NCBI GenBank assembly: GCA_965203375.1
Contig: OZ241886.1
Location: 1,798,001-1,862,000 of the forward strand
Length of the DNA: 64,000 nucleotides
Direction of reading: 5' to 3'
Source: CATQHS01 sp965203375
Lineage (GTDB): Bacteria; Actinomycetota; Acidimicrobiia; Acidimicrobiales; Aldehydirespiratoraceae
A model generated the notes under the pieces. The model was not told the origin of the DNA, ran no database searches, and saw only the letters and a program-made list of their open reading frames with translations. A program made the translations under genes and the position numbers. Below are positions 7,819 through 16,267 of this stretch, in pieces. Numbering within the stretch: the stretch's first letter is position 1; the number at the start of each line of letters is the position of its first letter.

Positions 7819-8700
7819 GTGGCTAGCTGGGATTTAGACGAGTGGCTGGACTCGCTGGTGCGGGTGGCCGACTCCACCCGGGCGGTGTACGCCCGGGACA
7901 TGGCCGCAGCCGTCGAGTGGCTGGAGCGCGTCGGGGCGGCCGGGCCCGGCGAGGTGACCCGCCTGAACCTGCGGCGCTACCTGGCCAGCCTCGACACCCG
8001 CCGGTACGCCCGCCGCACCATCGCCCGCAAGGCCTCGGTGCTGCGCCGCTACTTCGGCTGGGCCCGGCGCACCGCCCGGGCCGAAGCCGACCCCAGCGCC
8101 GGGCTCCACGCCCCCAAGGGCGAGTCCCGGCTGCCCCGGGTGCTCAAGGCCGCCGAGATCGACACGCTGATCGACGGCCCGGCCAAGGCGGGCGATCCCG
8201 ACGAGCCCCGCCAGATCCGGGACCGGGCCGTGGTGGAGATCCTGTACGGGAGCGGGCTGCGGGTGGCCGAGCTGTGCAGCCTTGCCGCCGGGGCCGTCGA
8301 TCTCGACTCCGCCGCCCTGACGGTATGGGGCAAGGGCGACAAGCCCCGCCGGGTGCCGCTGAGCGCCCCCGCGGTCGAGGCGCTGAGAGCCTGGCTGGCC
8401 TCGGGCCGGCCCTCCTACGTGAACGCCGACTCCCCCGGCGAAGCGGTGTTCTTGAACCAGCGGGGCCGGGCCCTAACCCCCCGGGATGTGCGCCGCATCC
8501 TCGACCGGCGCAGCCAGAGCCCGACCCACCCCCACGCCCTGCGCCACACCTTCGCCACCCATCTCCTTGACGGCGGGGCCGACCTGCGGGCCGTTCAGGA
8601 GCTGCTGGGCCACGCCGACCTGACCACCACCCAGATCTACACCCGGGTCAGCCGGGAGCGCCTGCGCGACGTACACCGCACCACCCACCCCCGAGCCTGA
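7819..8700 (+). CDS. xerC: Tyrosine recombinase XerC
   Basis: A 293-residue tyrosine recombinase of normal Xer length. The N-terminal SAM-like core-binding domain spans about residues 1-95 and the catalytic domain follows. Catalytic residues are visible: Arg in GSGLRVAELCSL (near 147), Lys in WGKGDKPRRVPL, His-x-x-Arg in HALRHTFATHLL, His in LLGHADLTTTQ and the nucleophile Tyr in QIYTRVSRERL. XerC works with XerD at dif to resolve chromosome dimers. Its position after comM-dprA is the usual actinobacterial neighbourhood and argues for the housekeeping XerC rather than a mobile-element integrase. The GTG at 7819 gives the full SAM-like domain. Confidence 0.9.
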   Translation: MASWDLDEWLDSLVRVADSTRAVYARDMAAAVEWLERVGAAGPGEVTRLNLRRYLASLDTRRYARRTIARKASVLRRYFGWARRTARAEADPSAGLHAPKGESRLPRVLKAAEIDTLIDGPAKAGDPDEPRQIRDRAVVEILYGSGLRVAELCSLAAGAVDLDSAALTVWGKGDKPRRVPLSAPAVEALRAWLASGRPSYVNADSPGEAVFLNQRGRALTPRDVRRILDRRSQSPTHPHALRHTFATHLLDGGADLRAVQELLGHADLTTTQIYTRVSRERLRDVHRTTHPRA

Positions 8701-8801
8701 CCCAGGCTCCGGCCTAAACCGGCGGTCCGCTAGAGCGCCTGCCGGACGATCCGGCCCGGCCTGGCCCGGCGAACTGGCCTAAGCCGGTGCCCGGCGGCCG
8801 C

Positions 8802-10478
8802 TCAGCGGGGGGCGGGGCGGTAGTCGTCGATGGGGTAGACGCAGATGCCCTCCTCGCCGAAGGGGGCGTCCTTGGTGCAGGGCGACTCGAACACCAGGGT
8901 GTGGATGGCGTCGGGGGCCTGGGTCTTGCCGGGCCGGATCGAGAAGGGGAGCATCTCGTTGGAGTCGATCGGCCCCAGGTTGGCCATGGCCGCGTAGATG
9001 TCCTGGCGGGTGGGGTTGTCGCCCGCGTCGTGGATGGCCCGGGCCGCGAGCCGCACGATGTCGCACACCGTGGCCACCATGCCGTAGGCCGACGAGCCGG
9101 AGCTGCGGTCCACCGACTCGTGGTTGGCGCCCGACGGGCTGTTGGCCCCGTAGACGTCGTTGCACATCTCGTTGTAGACCAGCGGCTCGTAGCCCTCGAG
9201 GCGGTAGGCGCCGGTGTTGGCGTCGTCGACGATGATGGCCCCGTTGTAGAGGTCGCCGGCCGCCTGGCCGCCGAAGGCCACGATCTTGGACGTCACCAGC
9301 TCGCCGGCCTGGGAGTTGAAGTCCGACGCGTAGAACTGCACGTCGCCGGGCTCGAACCCCTGGGCCACCATCTCGGCGATGTAGCTGGGGGCCGACAGGA
9401 TGTTCAGCACGTTGATGAACACGTCCACGCCCGCGTCGCGGAGCCGCTGCACCGACTCGGTCTGGCCCTCGGTACACAACACCTGGCCCCCGCACCCGAT
9501 CACGTCGAAAACGGCCACCTCGATCCCGGCCGCCTGCAGCTCCTCCACCAGCCCGGTCTGGGTGGCCTCGTGCTGGCCCGGGGTGTCGGGCGCGGCCACC
9601 CCTATGGTCTTGCCCTCCAGCGCGCCCTTGGCGATCAGGTCCCGGGCCAAGAAGCGCAGGCTCTCCTCCAGGGTGGGCGACAGCGACACCAGCAGGTCCT
9701 CGCCCCGGGCCATGAACTCCTCGCTCTGGCCCTGGGTGGAGATGAAGGCGGTCTGGTGGTCCTCCACGATGCAGAGGTTGGCCGAGCCCTGCAGGCCCGA
9801 CGAGTTGAGCAGGATCACCCCGTTGAAGTCCTCGGTGGCCTGGATGCAGGCCGCGTTGCGGTCGGCCTCCACGGTGGCCCCCAGCGTCGTGAACTCGATG
9901 GTGCGCAGGTCGATCATGCGGCCCCGTATCCCGCCGCACTGCTCGTTGATGACCGCCACGAAGGTCTCGAACATCTCGGCCGGGTCGCCCACGGGCACCG
10001 CGAAGCCGAAGCCGATGAGGTCCTCCAGCCGGGACCGCAGATGCACCAGGGTGATCGAGTCGGCCTCGATGCCGGGGTCGGTGGCCACCCGGTTCTCGGC
10101 CGCCGGATGGGACAGGCAGAAGGCGTCGATCTGGGTGAAGGGATGGTCGCCCCGGTCGAAGCCGGCCTGGAACTCGTCGAAGATCCCGTCTCGGGGGTCG
10201 TCGTGGATGTTGGGCGGGGGGCCCTCCGGGACCGCCTCGCCCTCGCCGCCGTCGGGGCCCTCGGCCTCGTCCGGCTCGTCGGGGGTTGAGCCGCCCGAGC
10301 CCTCCGAGCCGCCATCGCCGTCGGGCTCGGGGTCGTCGTCGGGGGCTTCGGTGACGGTCGGCGCCGGTTCGGGCGCGGCCTCGTCGGGGCCGTCGCCGGT
10401 GGTCTCGCCGCCGCAGGCCCCGGCGGCCAGCCCCGAAGCGATTAGCAAAGCGATGACGGTTCGCAGCCGTTGACTCAT
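8802..10478 (-). CDS. Lipoprotein substrate-binding protein of a branched-chain-amino-acid-type ABC importer
   Basis: A 558-residue protein starting MSQRLRTVIALLIASGLAAGACGG, a signal peptide with a lipobox whose Cys is lipidated. A low-complexity acidic Pro/Gly/Glu/Asp linker of about 60 residues follows, then a periplasmic-binding-protein type I (LivK/Peripla_BP_6) fold with blocks such as GVILLNSSG, GKTIGVAAPDTPGQ and AYGMVATVCDIVRLAARA. It is longer than classical LivK. It is divergent from the MFS-LivF and LivHMG genes, which supply the rest of the transporter. The ATG at 10478 has GGAGGGG about 8 bases upstream, and a TAGGCT -10 box lies at 10526-10531 on the same strand. The ligand is not predictable. 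Confidence 0.85.
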   Translation of the reverse strand: MSQRLRTVIALLIASGLAAGACGGETTGDGPDEAAPEPAPTVTEAPDDDPEPDGDGGSEGSGGSTPDEPDEAEGPDGGEGEAVPEGPPPNIHDDPRDGIFDEFQAGFDRGDHPFTQIDAFCLSHPAAENRVATDPGIEADSITLVHLRSRLEDLIGFGFAVPVGDPAEMFETFVAVINEQCGGIRGRMIDLRTIEFTTLGATVEADRNAACIQATEDFNGVILLNSSGLQGSANLCIVEDHQTAFISTQGQSEEFMARGEDLLVSLSPTLEESLRFLARDLIAKGALEGKTIGVAAPDTPGQHEATQTGLVEELQAAGIEVAVFDVIGCGGQVLCTEGQTESVQRLRDAGVDVFINVLNILSAPSYIAEMVAQGFEPGDVQFYASDFNSQAGELVTSKIVAFGGQAAGDLYNGAIIVDDANTGAYRLEGYEPLVYNEMCNDVYGANSPSGANHESVDRSSGSSAYGMVATVCDIVRLAARAIHDAGDNPTRQDIYAAMANLGPIDSNEMLPFSIRPGKTQAPDAIHTLVFESPCTKDAPFGEEGICVYPIDDYRPAPR

Positions 10479-10525
10479 CCGAACCCCTCCGTTCGTGCGT
10501 CCATCCCGTGTTGTGATCTCGCCCC

Positions 10526-10531
10526 AGCCTA
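10526..10531 (-). promoter_or_regulatory. -10 box (TAGGCT) for the substrate-binding lipoprotein gene
   Basis: Read on the minus strand this is TAGGCT, about 48 bases before the ATG at 10478. The resulting leader contains a strong GGAGGGG ribosome-binding site, so this message has a leader, unlike the leaderless examples. Confidence 0.4.
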
Positions 10532-10575
10532 AGCCGACAGCGCCCAAACGCGCGAAGTCGTGAGAACATGGGGGG

Positions 10576-13008
10576 GTGAAGCCGCGGGCCGAGATGGCCG
10601 AGCTGACCGGGGCGGTGCTGGCCGAGGAGGCCCGGCGCCGGGCCGACCAGGCGGCCCGCGACGCGGAGGCCGTTTTGCCCGACGACCTGCTGCCCGGCGT
10701 GGGCGACGCCCCCATGACCTTCCGGGAGGGGCTGCGGGCCGGCGGGTTCGCCATGGTGGCGGTGCTGTTCGGGCTCAACGTGATCGACGAGATCCCCCGG
10801 GCGATCCGGGTGCTCGCCCCCGACATCCAGGCCTCCCTCGCCGTCAGCGACACCGTCCTGATCGGGGTGCTCAGCTTCGCCGGGGTGATGGTGGTGCTGG
10901 GGGCCGTGCCCATGGCCGCGCTGGCCGACCGGGTAGCCCGGGTGCGGATCATCCCGATCGCCTCCGCCTTCTGGGCCGCCACCGTGTTCTTGAGCGGCCT
11001 GGTGGTCAACCCGTTCCAGCTCTTCTTGACCAACGTCGGCACCGGGCTGGGCCAGGCCTACCGGCTCCCGGTGTCGAACTCGCTGCTGGTCGACGCCTAC
11101 CCCATAGCGGCCCGGAGCCGGATCTTCGCCTTCGAGGCCCTGGGCCGCCCCGTCGGCCAGTTGCTGGGACCCCTGGTGGTGGGCGGGGCTGCGGCCATCG
11201 CGGGTGGCGCCGAGGGCTGGAGGGCGGCGTTCTTCGTGGTGGCCATCCCCCCGCTTCTGGCCGCGGCGGCCTCGCTCATCCTCAAGGAGCCCGAGCGGGG
11301 CCGCTTCGAGCAGGAGGCCGTGTTCGGGGCGGCCGCGGCCCGAGCCGACGGCCCGCCGGAGCCGGCGTCCCGCGGCGGCGCTCAGCCTGAGTTGGCGTCA
11401 GGGCCTCCAGACGACGCTCCGCCGGAGCCGGCGGCCCGAGCCGACGACCGCGAAGAGCTGCCGGTGACCGTCGGGGCCGCCTTCGCCCGGCTGCGCAAGA
11501 TCAAGACCTTCTACTATCTGGCCACCGGGGTGGGGGTGCTGGGCTTCGCGCTGATCGCCCTGCCCATCCAGTTCAACCTGCTGCTCGAGGACAAGTACGG
11601 GCTGGGCCCCCTGGAGCGGGGGATCGTGGAGTCGCTGATGTGGGTGGCCTCGCTGATCGCCCTGCCCTTCGCCGGGCGGGTCTTCGACCGGGGCTTCCGC
11701 CGGGACCCCGCGGCCATGATGCGCCTGGCCGGGGGGATGGTGGTCCTGACCGGGGTGCTCTACGCCGTCGCCCTGCCCATCAAGATGATCGGCCCGCTGG
11801 TGGGGCTGCTGGCGCTGGGCCAGGCCCTCATATCCACCGCCTTCGTGGCCGCCCCGTCCATCGTCGCCGCCGTCTCCCCTTACCGGATCAGGGCCCAGGC
11901 CTTCGCCCTGATACCGGTCTTCGTCTTCTTGATGGGCGGCTTCTTCGGGGGCCTGATAGTGGGCCAGCTCTCCGACGCCTACAACCATCGCACCGCCCTG
12001 CTGGTGTCGGCCCCGCCCGCCGCGCTGATCGGCGGCGCCCTCATCGTCTACGGCAGCCGCTGGATCCGCCGCGACATCTCCCTGGCGGTGGAGGAGCTGC
12101 TGGAGGAGCGGGCCACCCACGAGCGGATCGCGGCCGCCGGGGCCTCGGTCCCGGTGCTGCAGGTCCGCAACCTGGACTTCAGCTACGGGCCGGTGCAGGT
12201 GCTGTTCGACGTGAGCCTGGAGGTGGCCCGAGGCGAAGTGCTGGCCCTGCTGGGCACCAACGGGGCGGGCAAGTCCACCCTGCTGCGGGCCGTAAGCGGG
12301 CTCGGCTTCCCCGACCGGGGGGTGGTGCGCCTCAACGGCCGCACCGTCACCTACGCCGAGGCCGAGGCCCGGTATGCGGCCGGGATCGTGCAGTTGCGCG
12401 GGGGAGGGGGGGTCTTCCCGGCCCTCACCGGGCGCGAGAACCTGCGGGCCGCGCTGCTCAGCCGCAGCCGGGGCCGGAGCCCGAGCCTGAGCCGGGCAGG
12501 CCGAACGGACCCTGCGGGCTCCGAGAGCCGGGTCGGCAGGGCGGGCGTCGCGGACTCCGGGAGCCGTGTTGGTGGGGCGGGCTCTGCGGACTCCGAGAGC
12601 CGGGCGGACCGGGCCGAGATCGAGGCCCGGGCCGAGTCGGCGGCCGAGCTGTTCCCGGCGCTGGCCGACCGGCTGGACGTCGCGGCCGGTGACCTGTCCG
12701 GCGGCCAGCAGCAGATGCTGGCGCTGGCCATGGCCCTGGCCCAGGAGCCGGAGGTGCTGCTGATCGACGAGCTCAGCCTGGGGCTGGCCCCGGCGCTGGT
12801 GCAGGAGCTGCTGGAGGTGGTGGAGGGCCTGCGGGCCCGGGGCCAGACCATGGTGATCGTCGAGCAGTCGCTCAACGTGGCTTTGGCCTTCGCCGACCGG
12901 GCCGTGTTCATGGAGAAGGGCCGGGTCCGCTTCGAGGGCCCGGCCGCCGAGCTGGCCGAGCGCGACGACCTGGTCCGGGCCGTCTTCTTGGGGGGCGAGG
13001 GCGGGTGA
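10576..13008 (+). CDS. MFS transporter fused to a LivF-type ABC ATPase
   Basis: An 810-residue fusion. Residues about 50-510 are a major facilitator with two halves of membrane segments and a disordered central loop rich in Pro, Ala and Glu. Residues about 530-810 are a LivF-like nucleotide-binding domain: Walker A GTNGAGKST near 560, Q-loop VQLRGGGGVF, signature LSGGQQQ near 707, Walker B VLLIDELSLGL, and EQS at the H-loop position where His is normal. An insert at about 630-680 is built from three near-identical 12-residue units (AGxADSESRVGR type; 36-bp DNA repeats from about 12510). It sits upstream of the LivHMG fusion and supplies the second ATPase. The role of the MFS half is unknown. 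GTG at 10576 is preceded by GGGGG. Confidence 0.85.
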   Translation: MKPRAEMAELTGAVLAEEARRRADQAARDAEAVLPDDLLPGVGDAPMTFREGLRAGGFAMVAVLFGLNVIDEIPRAIRVLAPDIQASLAVSDTVLIGVLSFAGVMVVLGAVPMAALADRVARVRIIPIASAFWAATVFLSGLVVNPFQLFLTNVGTGLGQAYRLPVSNSLLVDAYPIAARSRIFAFEALGRPVGQLLGPLVVGGAAAIAGGAEGWRAAFFVVAIPPLLAAAASLILKEPERGRFEQEAVFGAAAARADGPPEPASRGGAQPELASGPPDDAPPEPAARADDREELPVTVGAAFARLRKIKTFYYLATGVGVLGFALIALPIQFNLLLEDKYGLGPLERGIVESLMWVASLIALPFAGRVFDRGFRRDPAAMMRLAGGMVVLTGVLYAVALPIKMIGPLVGLLALGQALISTAFVAAPSIVAAVSPYRIRAQAFALIPVFVFLMGGFFGGLIVGQLSDAYNHRTALLVSAPPAALIGGALIVYGSRWIRRDISLAVEELLEERATHERIAAAGASVPVLQVRNLDFSYGPVQVLFDVSLEVARGEVLALLGTNGAGKSTLLRAVSGLGFPDRGVVRLNGRTVTYAEAEARYAAGIVQLRGGGGVFPALTGRENLRAALLSRSRGRSPSLSRAGRTDPAGSESRVGRAGVADSGSRVGGAGSADSESRADRAEIEARAESAAELFPALADRLDVAAGDLSGGQQQMLALAMALAQEPEVLLIDELSLGLAPALVQELLEVVEGLRARGQTMVIVEQSLNVALAFADRAVFMEKGRVRFEGPAAELAERDDLVRAVFLGGEGG

Positions 13009-13175
13009 TCGAGGTCTTCGGCGCCGCCGTCGGCCGGCAGGTCCGGGCCGTCTTCTTGGGGGGCGAGGGCGGGTGATCGAGGTCTTCGGCGCCGCCGTCG
13101 GCCGGCAGGTCCGGGCCGTCTTCTTGGGGGGCGAGGGCGGGTGATCGAGGTCTTCGGCCTCGCCGTCGGCCAGCA
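12972..13175 (+). repeat. 68-bp tandem triplication across the MFS-LivF / LivHMG junction
   Basis: A 68-bp unit starting GGTCCGGGCCGTCTTCTTGG occurs at 12972, 13040 and 13108; the third copy diverges after the start of livHMG. Each unit contains the GTGA at which the upstream stop and the downstream GTG overlap. Because 68 leaves remainder 2 on division by 3, each extra unit encodes a 23-residue mini-ORF (13005-13076 and 13073-13144). Each begins like LivHMG (MIEVFGAAVG) and ends like MFS-LivF (AVFLGGEGG), and each overlaps the next start by 4 bp. Confidence 0.9.
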
Positions 13176-16100
13176 GGCCCTGGTGCTGGGCGCGGTGACC
13201 GGGCTGGCGTATGCCGCTCTGGCCGCCGGGTTCGTGCTGGTCTACCGGTCCACCGGGGTGCTCAACCTGGCCCACGGCGAGATCGGGGCCTTCGGGGCCG
13301 CCCTGTTCGTGCTGCTGCTGGCCGGCTACTCCTTCGGCTACTGGCTGGCCTTCGCCCTGGCCGTGCTGGCCGCCGCCGCGGTGGCCATGACCGCCGAGCT
13401 GGTGGTGGTCCGCCGGCTGTTCCGGTCGCCCCGGCTGGTGCTGCTGATCGCCACCGTGGGGCTGGGCAAGATCGTGGCCTTCGGCAAGCTCTCCCTGCCC
13501 TCGGTGATCGCCCCCGGCCCCATCGGCGCCCCCTTCGACGCGGTCTGGACCCCCACCGCCCACATCCGGCTCCAGGCCCGCGAGATCGTGGTGCTGATCG
13601 TGGTCCCGGTGCTGATCGCCGCCCTGGCCTGGTTCATGGCCCGCACCCGCTTCGGGCTGGCCGTGCGGGCCTCGGCCTCCAACCCCGACACCGCCCGCCT
13701 CTACGGGATATCGCCCCGGCGCACCTCCACGGTGGTGTGGACCATCTCCGGGGCCTTCGCCGCGGCCACCGCCATCCTGCTGGCCCCTCTCCAGGGGGTC
13801 AACTCGGCCCAGGCCGGGACCGCGGCCATCGCCGAGCCGCTGCTGCTGAGGGTTCTGGTGGTGTCGCTGCTGGCCCGGATGCGGTCGCTGCCCGCGACGC
13901 TGGCCGGGGGCGTGGCCGTGGGGGTGGCCGAGCAGTTGGTGCGGTCCAACGTGGCCTCCGCCGACCGGTCGGTGGTGGACCTCTACCTGTTCGCCGCGGT
14001 GCTGGTGGCGGTGCTGGTGGCGGTGCAACGCCGCGGCGCCGACGGGGACTGGTCGCTGTCGCCCCGGTCCCGCGCCGCGGCGCTCGCCGCCGGCTCGCCG
14101 TGGTGGGCCCGCCGCATCGACGCCCTGGGGCTGGCCGCCCTCTTCGCCCTGCTGGCCGTCTTGGGGCTCTGGCTGTCGTCCAGCAGCGCCCTGTTCGCCT
14201 GGACCGCCATCGTGCTGTTCGCCATGGTCGCCCTGTCGCTGTCGGTGCTCACCGGCTGGGCCGGCCAGCTCTCGCTGGGCCAGTACGCCTTCGTGGGGCT
14301 GGGGGGCATGACCGTGGTGGGGCTGACCGCAGGCCACGACATCCCGGTCCCCTTCGACCTGTTCGACCTGTCGCTGACGCTGCCCTGGGCGGCGGCGGTG
14401 GCCGTGGCCACCGGGGTCGGGGTGGCCGCCGCGGTGCTGGTGGGCCTGCCCGCCCTGCGGGTCCGGGGCCTGTTCCTGGCCGTCACCACCCTGGCCTTCG
14501 CCGTGGCCTCGGCGTCGTGGCTGCTGACCCAGGACTTCTTCACCGGCGGCACCTCCACGCCCCGGTCGCCGAACCCGCCGGTGGTGGAGCTGGGGCCGAT
14601 CCTGATCGACTTCGGGGCCTCCCGGCGGAGCTTCTTCTTCTTGTGCCTGGGCTCGCTGGGTGTGGTGGCCGTGGTGGTGGCCCGGCTGCGGCGCACCGGG
14701 ATCGGCCGGTGCTGGATCGCGGTGCGCGACAACGAGGAGGCGGCGACGGCGGCCACCGTGTCGCCCACCCGCATGAAGCTGAGTGCCTTCGCGGTGGCCG
14801 GCGGGATCGCCGCCTACTCGGGGGGCCTGCTGGTGACGCTGCTGCCCTCGCTGCAGCCCGCCGCGCTGTTCGGCGCCGGGGAGTCGGTGGTGGTGGTGGC
14901 CACCGCCATCATCGGCGGGCTGGGCTCGGTGGCCGGCCCCATCCTCGGCGCGCTGTGGGTCAGGGGCATACCCCAGCTCGCCCCCGACGAGCTCGACTCG
15001 CTGGTGAGGCTGATCACCAGCGACATCGGCCTGCTGGTGCTGCTCATGTACCTCCCCGGCGGCCTGCTGTCGGTGGTGCATTGGGCCCGAGACGCCATCG
15101 TCGCTCGAGCGTCCGCGGCGTCCGGCCGGCGGTCTCGAGGGGACGGTGCCAAGGCATCGGCGGAGCAGCCGGCGGAGTCGCGGCGTCCGGCCGGCGGGTC
15201 CTGTCACGGGCGCGGTTTTGCCGCGGAGCGGCAAAACCTTGCCCCCGTGCCACCCACCGGCCTGGGGGGTTCGGCACCCGAACCGGAGTCTGCGCGTGAC
15301 GCTGCCGCGGCCGGGTCCGGTGGCGGCTCTGGCGTGGGGGGTTCGGCCCCTGAACCGGAGTTCGCCTCTGGGCGGGACGGGGGACGGGACGAGACTGGCA
15401 TGGCGCTGCCGGAGTCTGTCTCTGGGCGGGGCGGGGATGGGCTGGCGTTGGAGGCTCGGGGCGTTACGGTGCGGTTTGGGGGGAATGTGGCGGTGGACGG
15501 GGTCTCGATCTCGGTGAGCCGCGGCGAGCTGGTGGGCCTGATCGGGGCCAACGGGGCGGGCAAGTCCACCCTGTTCAACGCCATCAGCGGCTTCGTGCCC
15601 GCCTCGGGCCGGGTGCTGGTGATGGGCCGGGACGTGACCCGCCGTCGGGCCCCGGTCCGCCACTCCCTCGGGCTGGGCCGGGGGTTCCAGGCCGCCCGCC
15701 TGTACCCCGAGCTGACCGTGCGGGAGTCGGTGATGATCGCCCTCGAGGCCCGCCGCCGGTCCCGGCTGCTGGCCTCGGCCACCGGGCTGCCCCCGTCGCC
15801 CGCGTCCGAGCGGCGCAAGCAGTCCGAGGCCGGCGAGATCGTCGACTACCTGGGCCTGGGCCGCTACGCCGACAGCCTCGTCGCCGACCTCTCCACCGGC
15901 ACCCGCCGCATCGTCGAGCTGGGCTGCCTGCTGGCCGCGCGGGCCCGGGTCCTGCTGCTGGACGAGCCCACCGCCGGGGTGGCCCAGCGCGAGACCGAGG
16001 CGTTCGGCCCGCTGATCGCCGGCGTCCGCGACGAGCTGGGCGCGGCCGCGGTGGTGATCGAGCACGACATGGGCCTGGTGATGGGCATCAGCGACCGCAT

Positions 16101-16230
16101 CTACTGCCTGGAGTCCGGGTCGGTCATCGCCGAAGGCCCCCCCGCCGCGGTGCGCTCCGACCCCCGGGTGATCGCCAGCTACCTCGGAACCGACGAGCGA
16201 ACCATCCGCCGCTCCGGCGCCGTTTCCTGA
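13141..16230 (+). CDS. LivH-LivM-LivG triple fusion (ABC permease-permease-ATPase)
   Basis: A 1,029-residue protein joining three normally separate subunits. Residues 1-290 are a LivH permease (TGVLNLAHGEIGAFGA), about 320-650 a LivM permease (GWAGQLSLGQYAFVGLGG), and about 770-1029 a LivG ATPase with Walker A GANGAGKST near 802, signature LSTGTRR (usual in this family), Walker B VLLLDEPTAGV and EHDMG at the H-loop. With MFS-LivF and the divergent binding protein it makes a complete importer for a branched-chain amino acid, amide or similar solute. The linker (about 655-765) is low-complexity. Part of it is the translated copy of a palindromic intergenic repeat (15185-15263), and it also contains a 72-bp in-frame duplication (GGSAPEPE units). 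The GTG at 13141 follows two mini-ORFs. Confidence 0.88.
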   Translation: MIEVFGLAVGQQALVLGAVTGLAYAALAAGFVLVYRSTGVLNLAHGEIGAFGAALFVLLLAGYSFGYWLAFALAVLAAAAVAMTAELVVVRRLFRSPRLVLLIATVGLGKIVAFGKLSLPSVIAPGPIGAPFDAVWTPTAHIRLQAREIVVLIVVPVLIAALAWFMARTRFGLAVRASASNPDTARLYGISPRRTSTVVWTISGAFAAATAILLAPLQGVNSAQAGTAAIAEPLLLRVLVVSLLARMRSLPATLAGGVAVGVAEQLVRSNVASADRSVVDLYLFAAVLVAVLVAVQRRGADGDWSLSPRSRAAALAAGSPWWARRIDALGLAALFALLAVLGLWLSSSSALFAWTAIVLFAMVALSLSVLTGWAGQLSLGQYAFVGLGGMTVVGLTAGHDIPVPFDLFDLSLTLPWAAAVAVATGVGVAAAVLVGLPALRVRGLFLAVTTLAFAVASASWLLTQDFFTGGTSTPRSPNPPVVELGPILIDFGASRRSFFFLCLGSLGVVAVVVARLRRTGIGRCWIAVRDNEEAATAATVSPTRMKLSAFAVAGGIAAYSGGLLVTLLPSLQPAALFGAGESVVVVATAIIGGLGSVAGPILGALWVRGIPQLAPDELDSLVRLITSDIGLLVLLMYLPGGLLSVVHWARDAIVARASAASGRRSRGDGAKASAEQPAESRRPAGGSCHGRGFAAERQNLAPVPPTGLGGSAPEPESARDAAAAGSGGGSGVGGSAPEPEFASGRDGGRDETGMALPESVSGRGGDGLALEARGVTVRFGGNVAVDGVSISVSRGELVGLIGANGAGKSTLFNAISGFVPASGRVLVMGRDVTRRRAPVRHSLGLGRGFQAARLYPELTVRESVMIALEARRRSRLLASATGLPPSPASERRKQSEAGEIVDYLGLGRYADSLVADLSTGTRRIVELGCLLAARARVLLLDEPTAGVAQRETEAFGPLIAGVRDELGAAAVVIEHDMGLVMGISDRIYCLESGSVIAEGPPAAVRSDPRVIASYLGTDERTIRRSGAVS
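15185..15263 (+). repeat. Palindromic element, copy A (inside the LivHMG coding sequence)
   Basis: GTCCGGCCGGCGGGTCCTGT, then CACGGGCGCGGTTTTGCCGC, a short loop, and GCGGCAAAACCTTGCCCCCG followed by GTGCCACCCACCGGCC. The centre is a hairpin (GGTTTTGCCGC/GCGGCAAAACC). Copy B (53716-53796) is nearly identical over the whole length, and copies C and D are inverted. This copy is read in frame as part of the LivM-LivG linker. Confidence 0.9.
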
Positions 16231-16254
16231 CCGCCCTCCGGCCAGGCTCCTGCC

Positions 16255-16260
16255 TAGGCT
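16255..16260 (+). promoter_or_regulatory. -10 box (TAGGCT), leaderless start of the PD40 gene
   Basis: TAGGCT ends 7 bases before the ATG at 16268 and no ribosome-binding site lies between, so the message probably starts at or next to the ATG. Confidence 0.45.
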
Positions 16261-16267
16261 AACCGCC

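Noticed and set aside
7819..8700. Integrase of a mobile element
   Set aside because: Length, position after comM-dprA and lack of attachment repeats or cargo fit the housekeeping XerC.
12972..13144. Assembly artefact
   Set aside because: Cannot be excluded from sequence alone, but similar repeats at other loci have diverged copies, which an assembly error would not produce. Read evidence would settle it.
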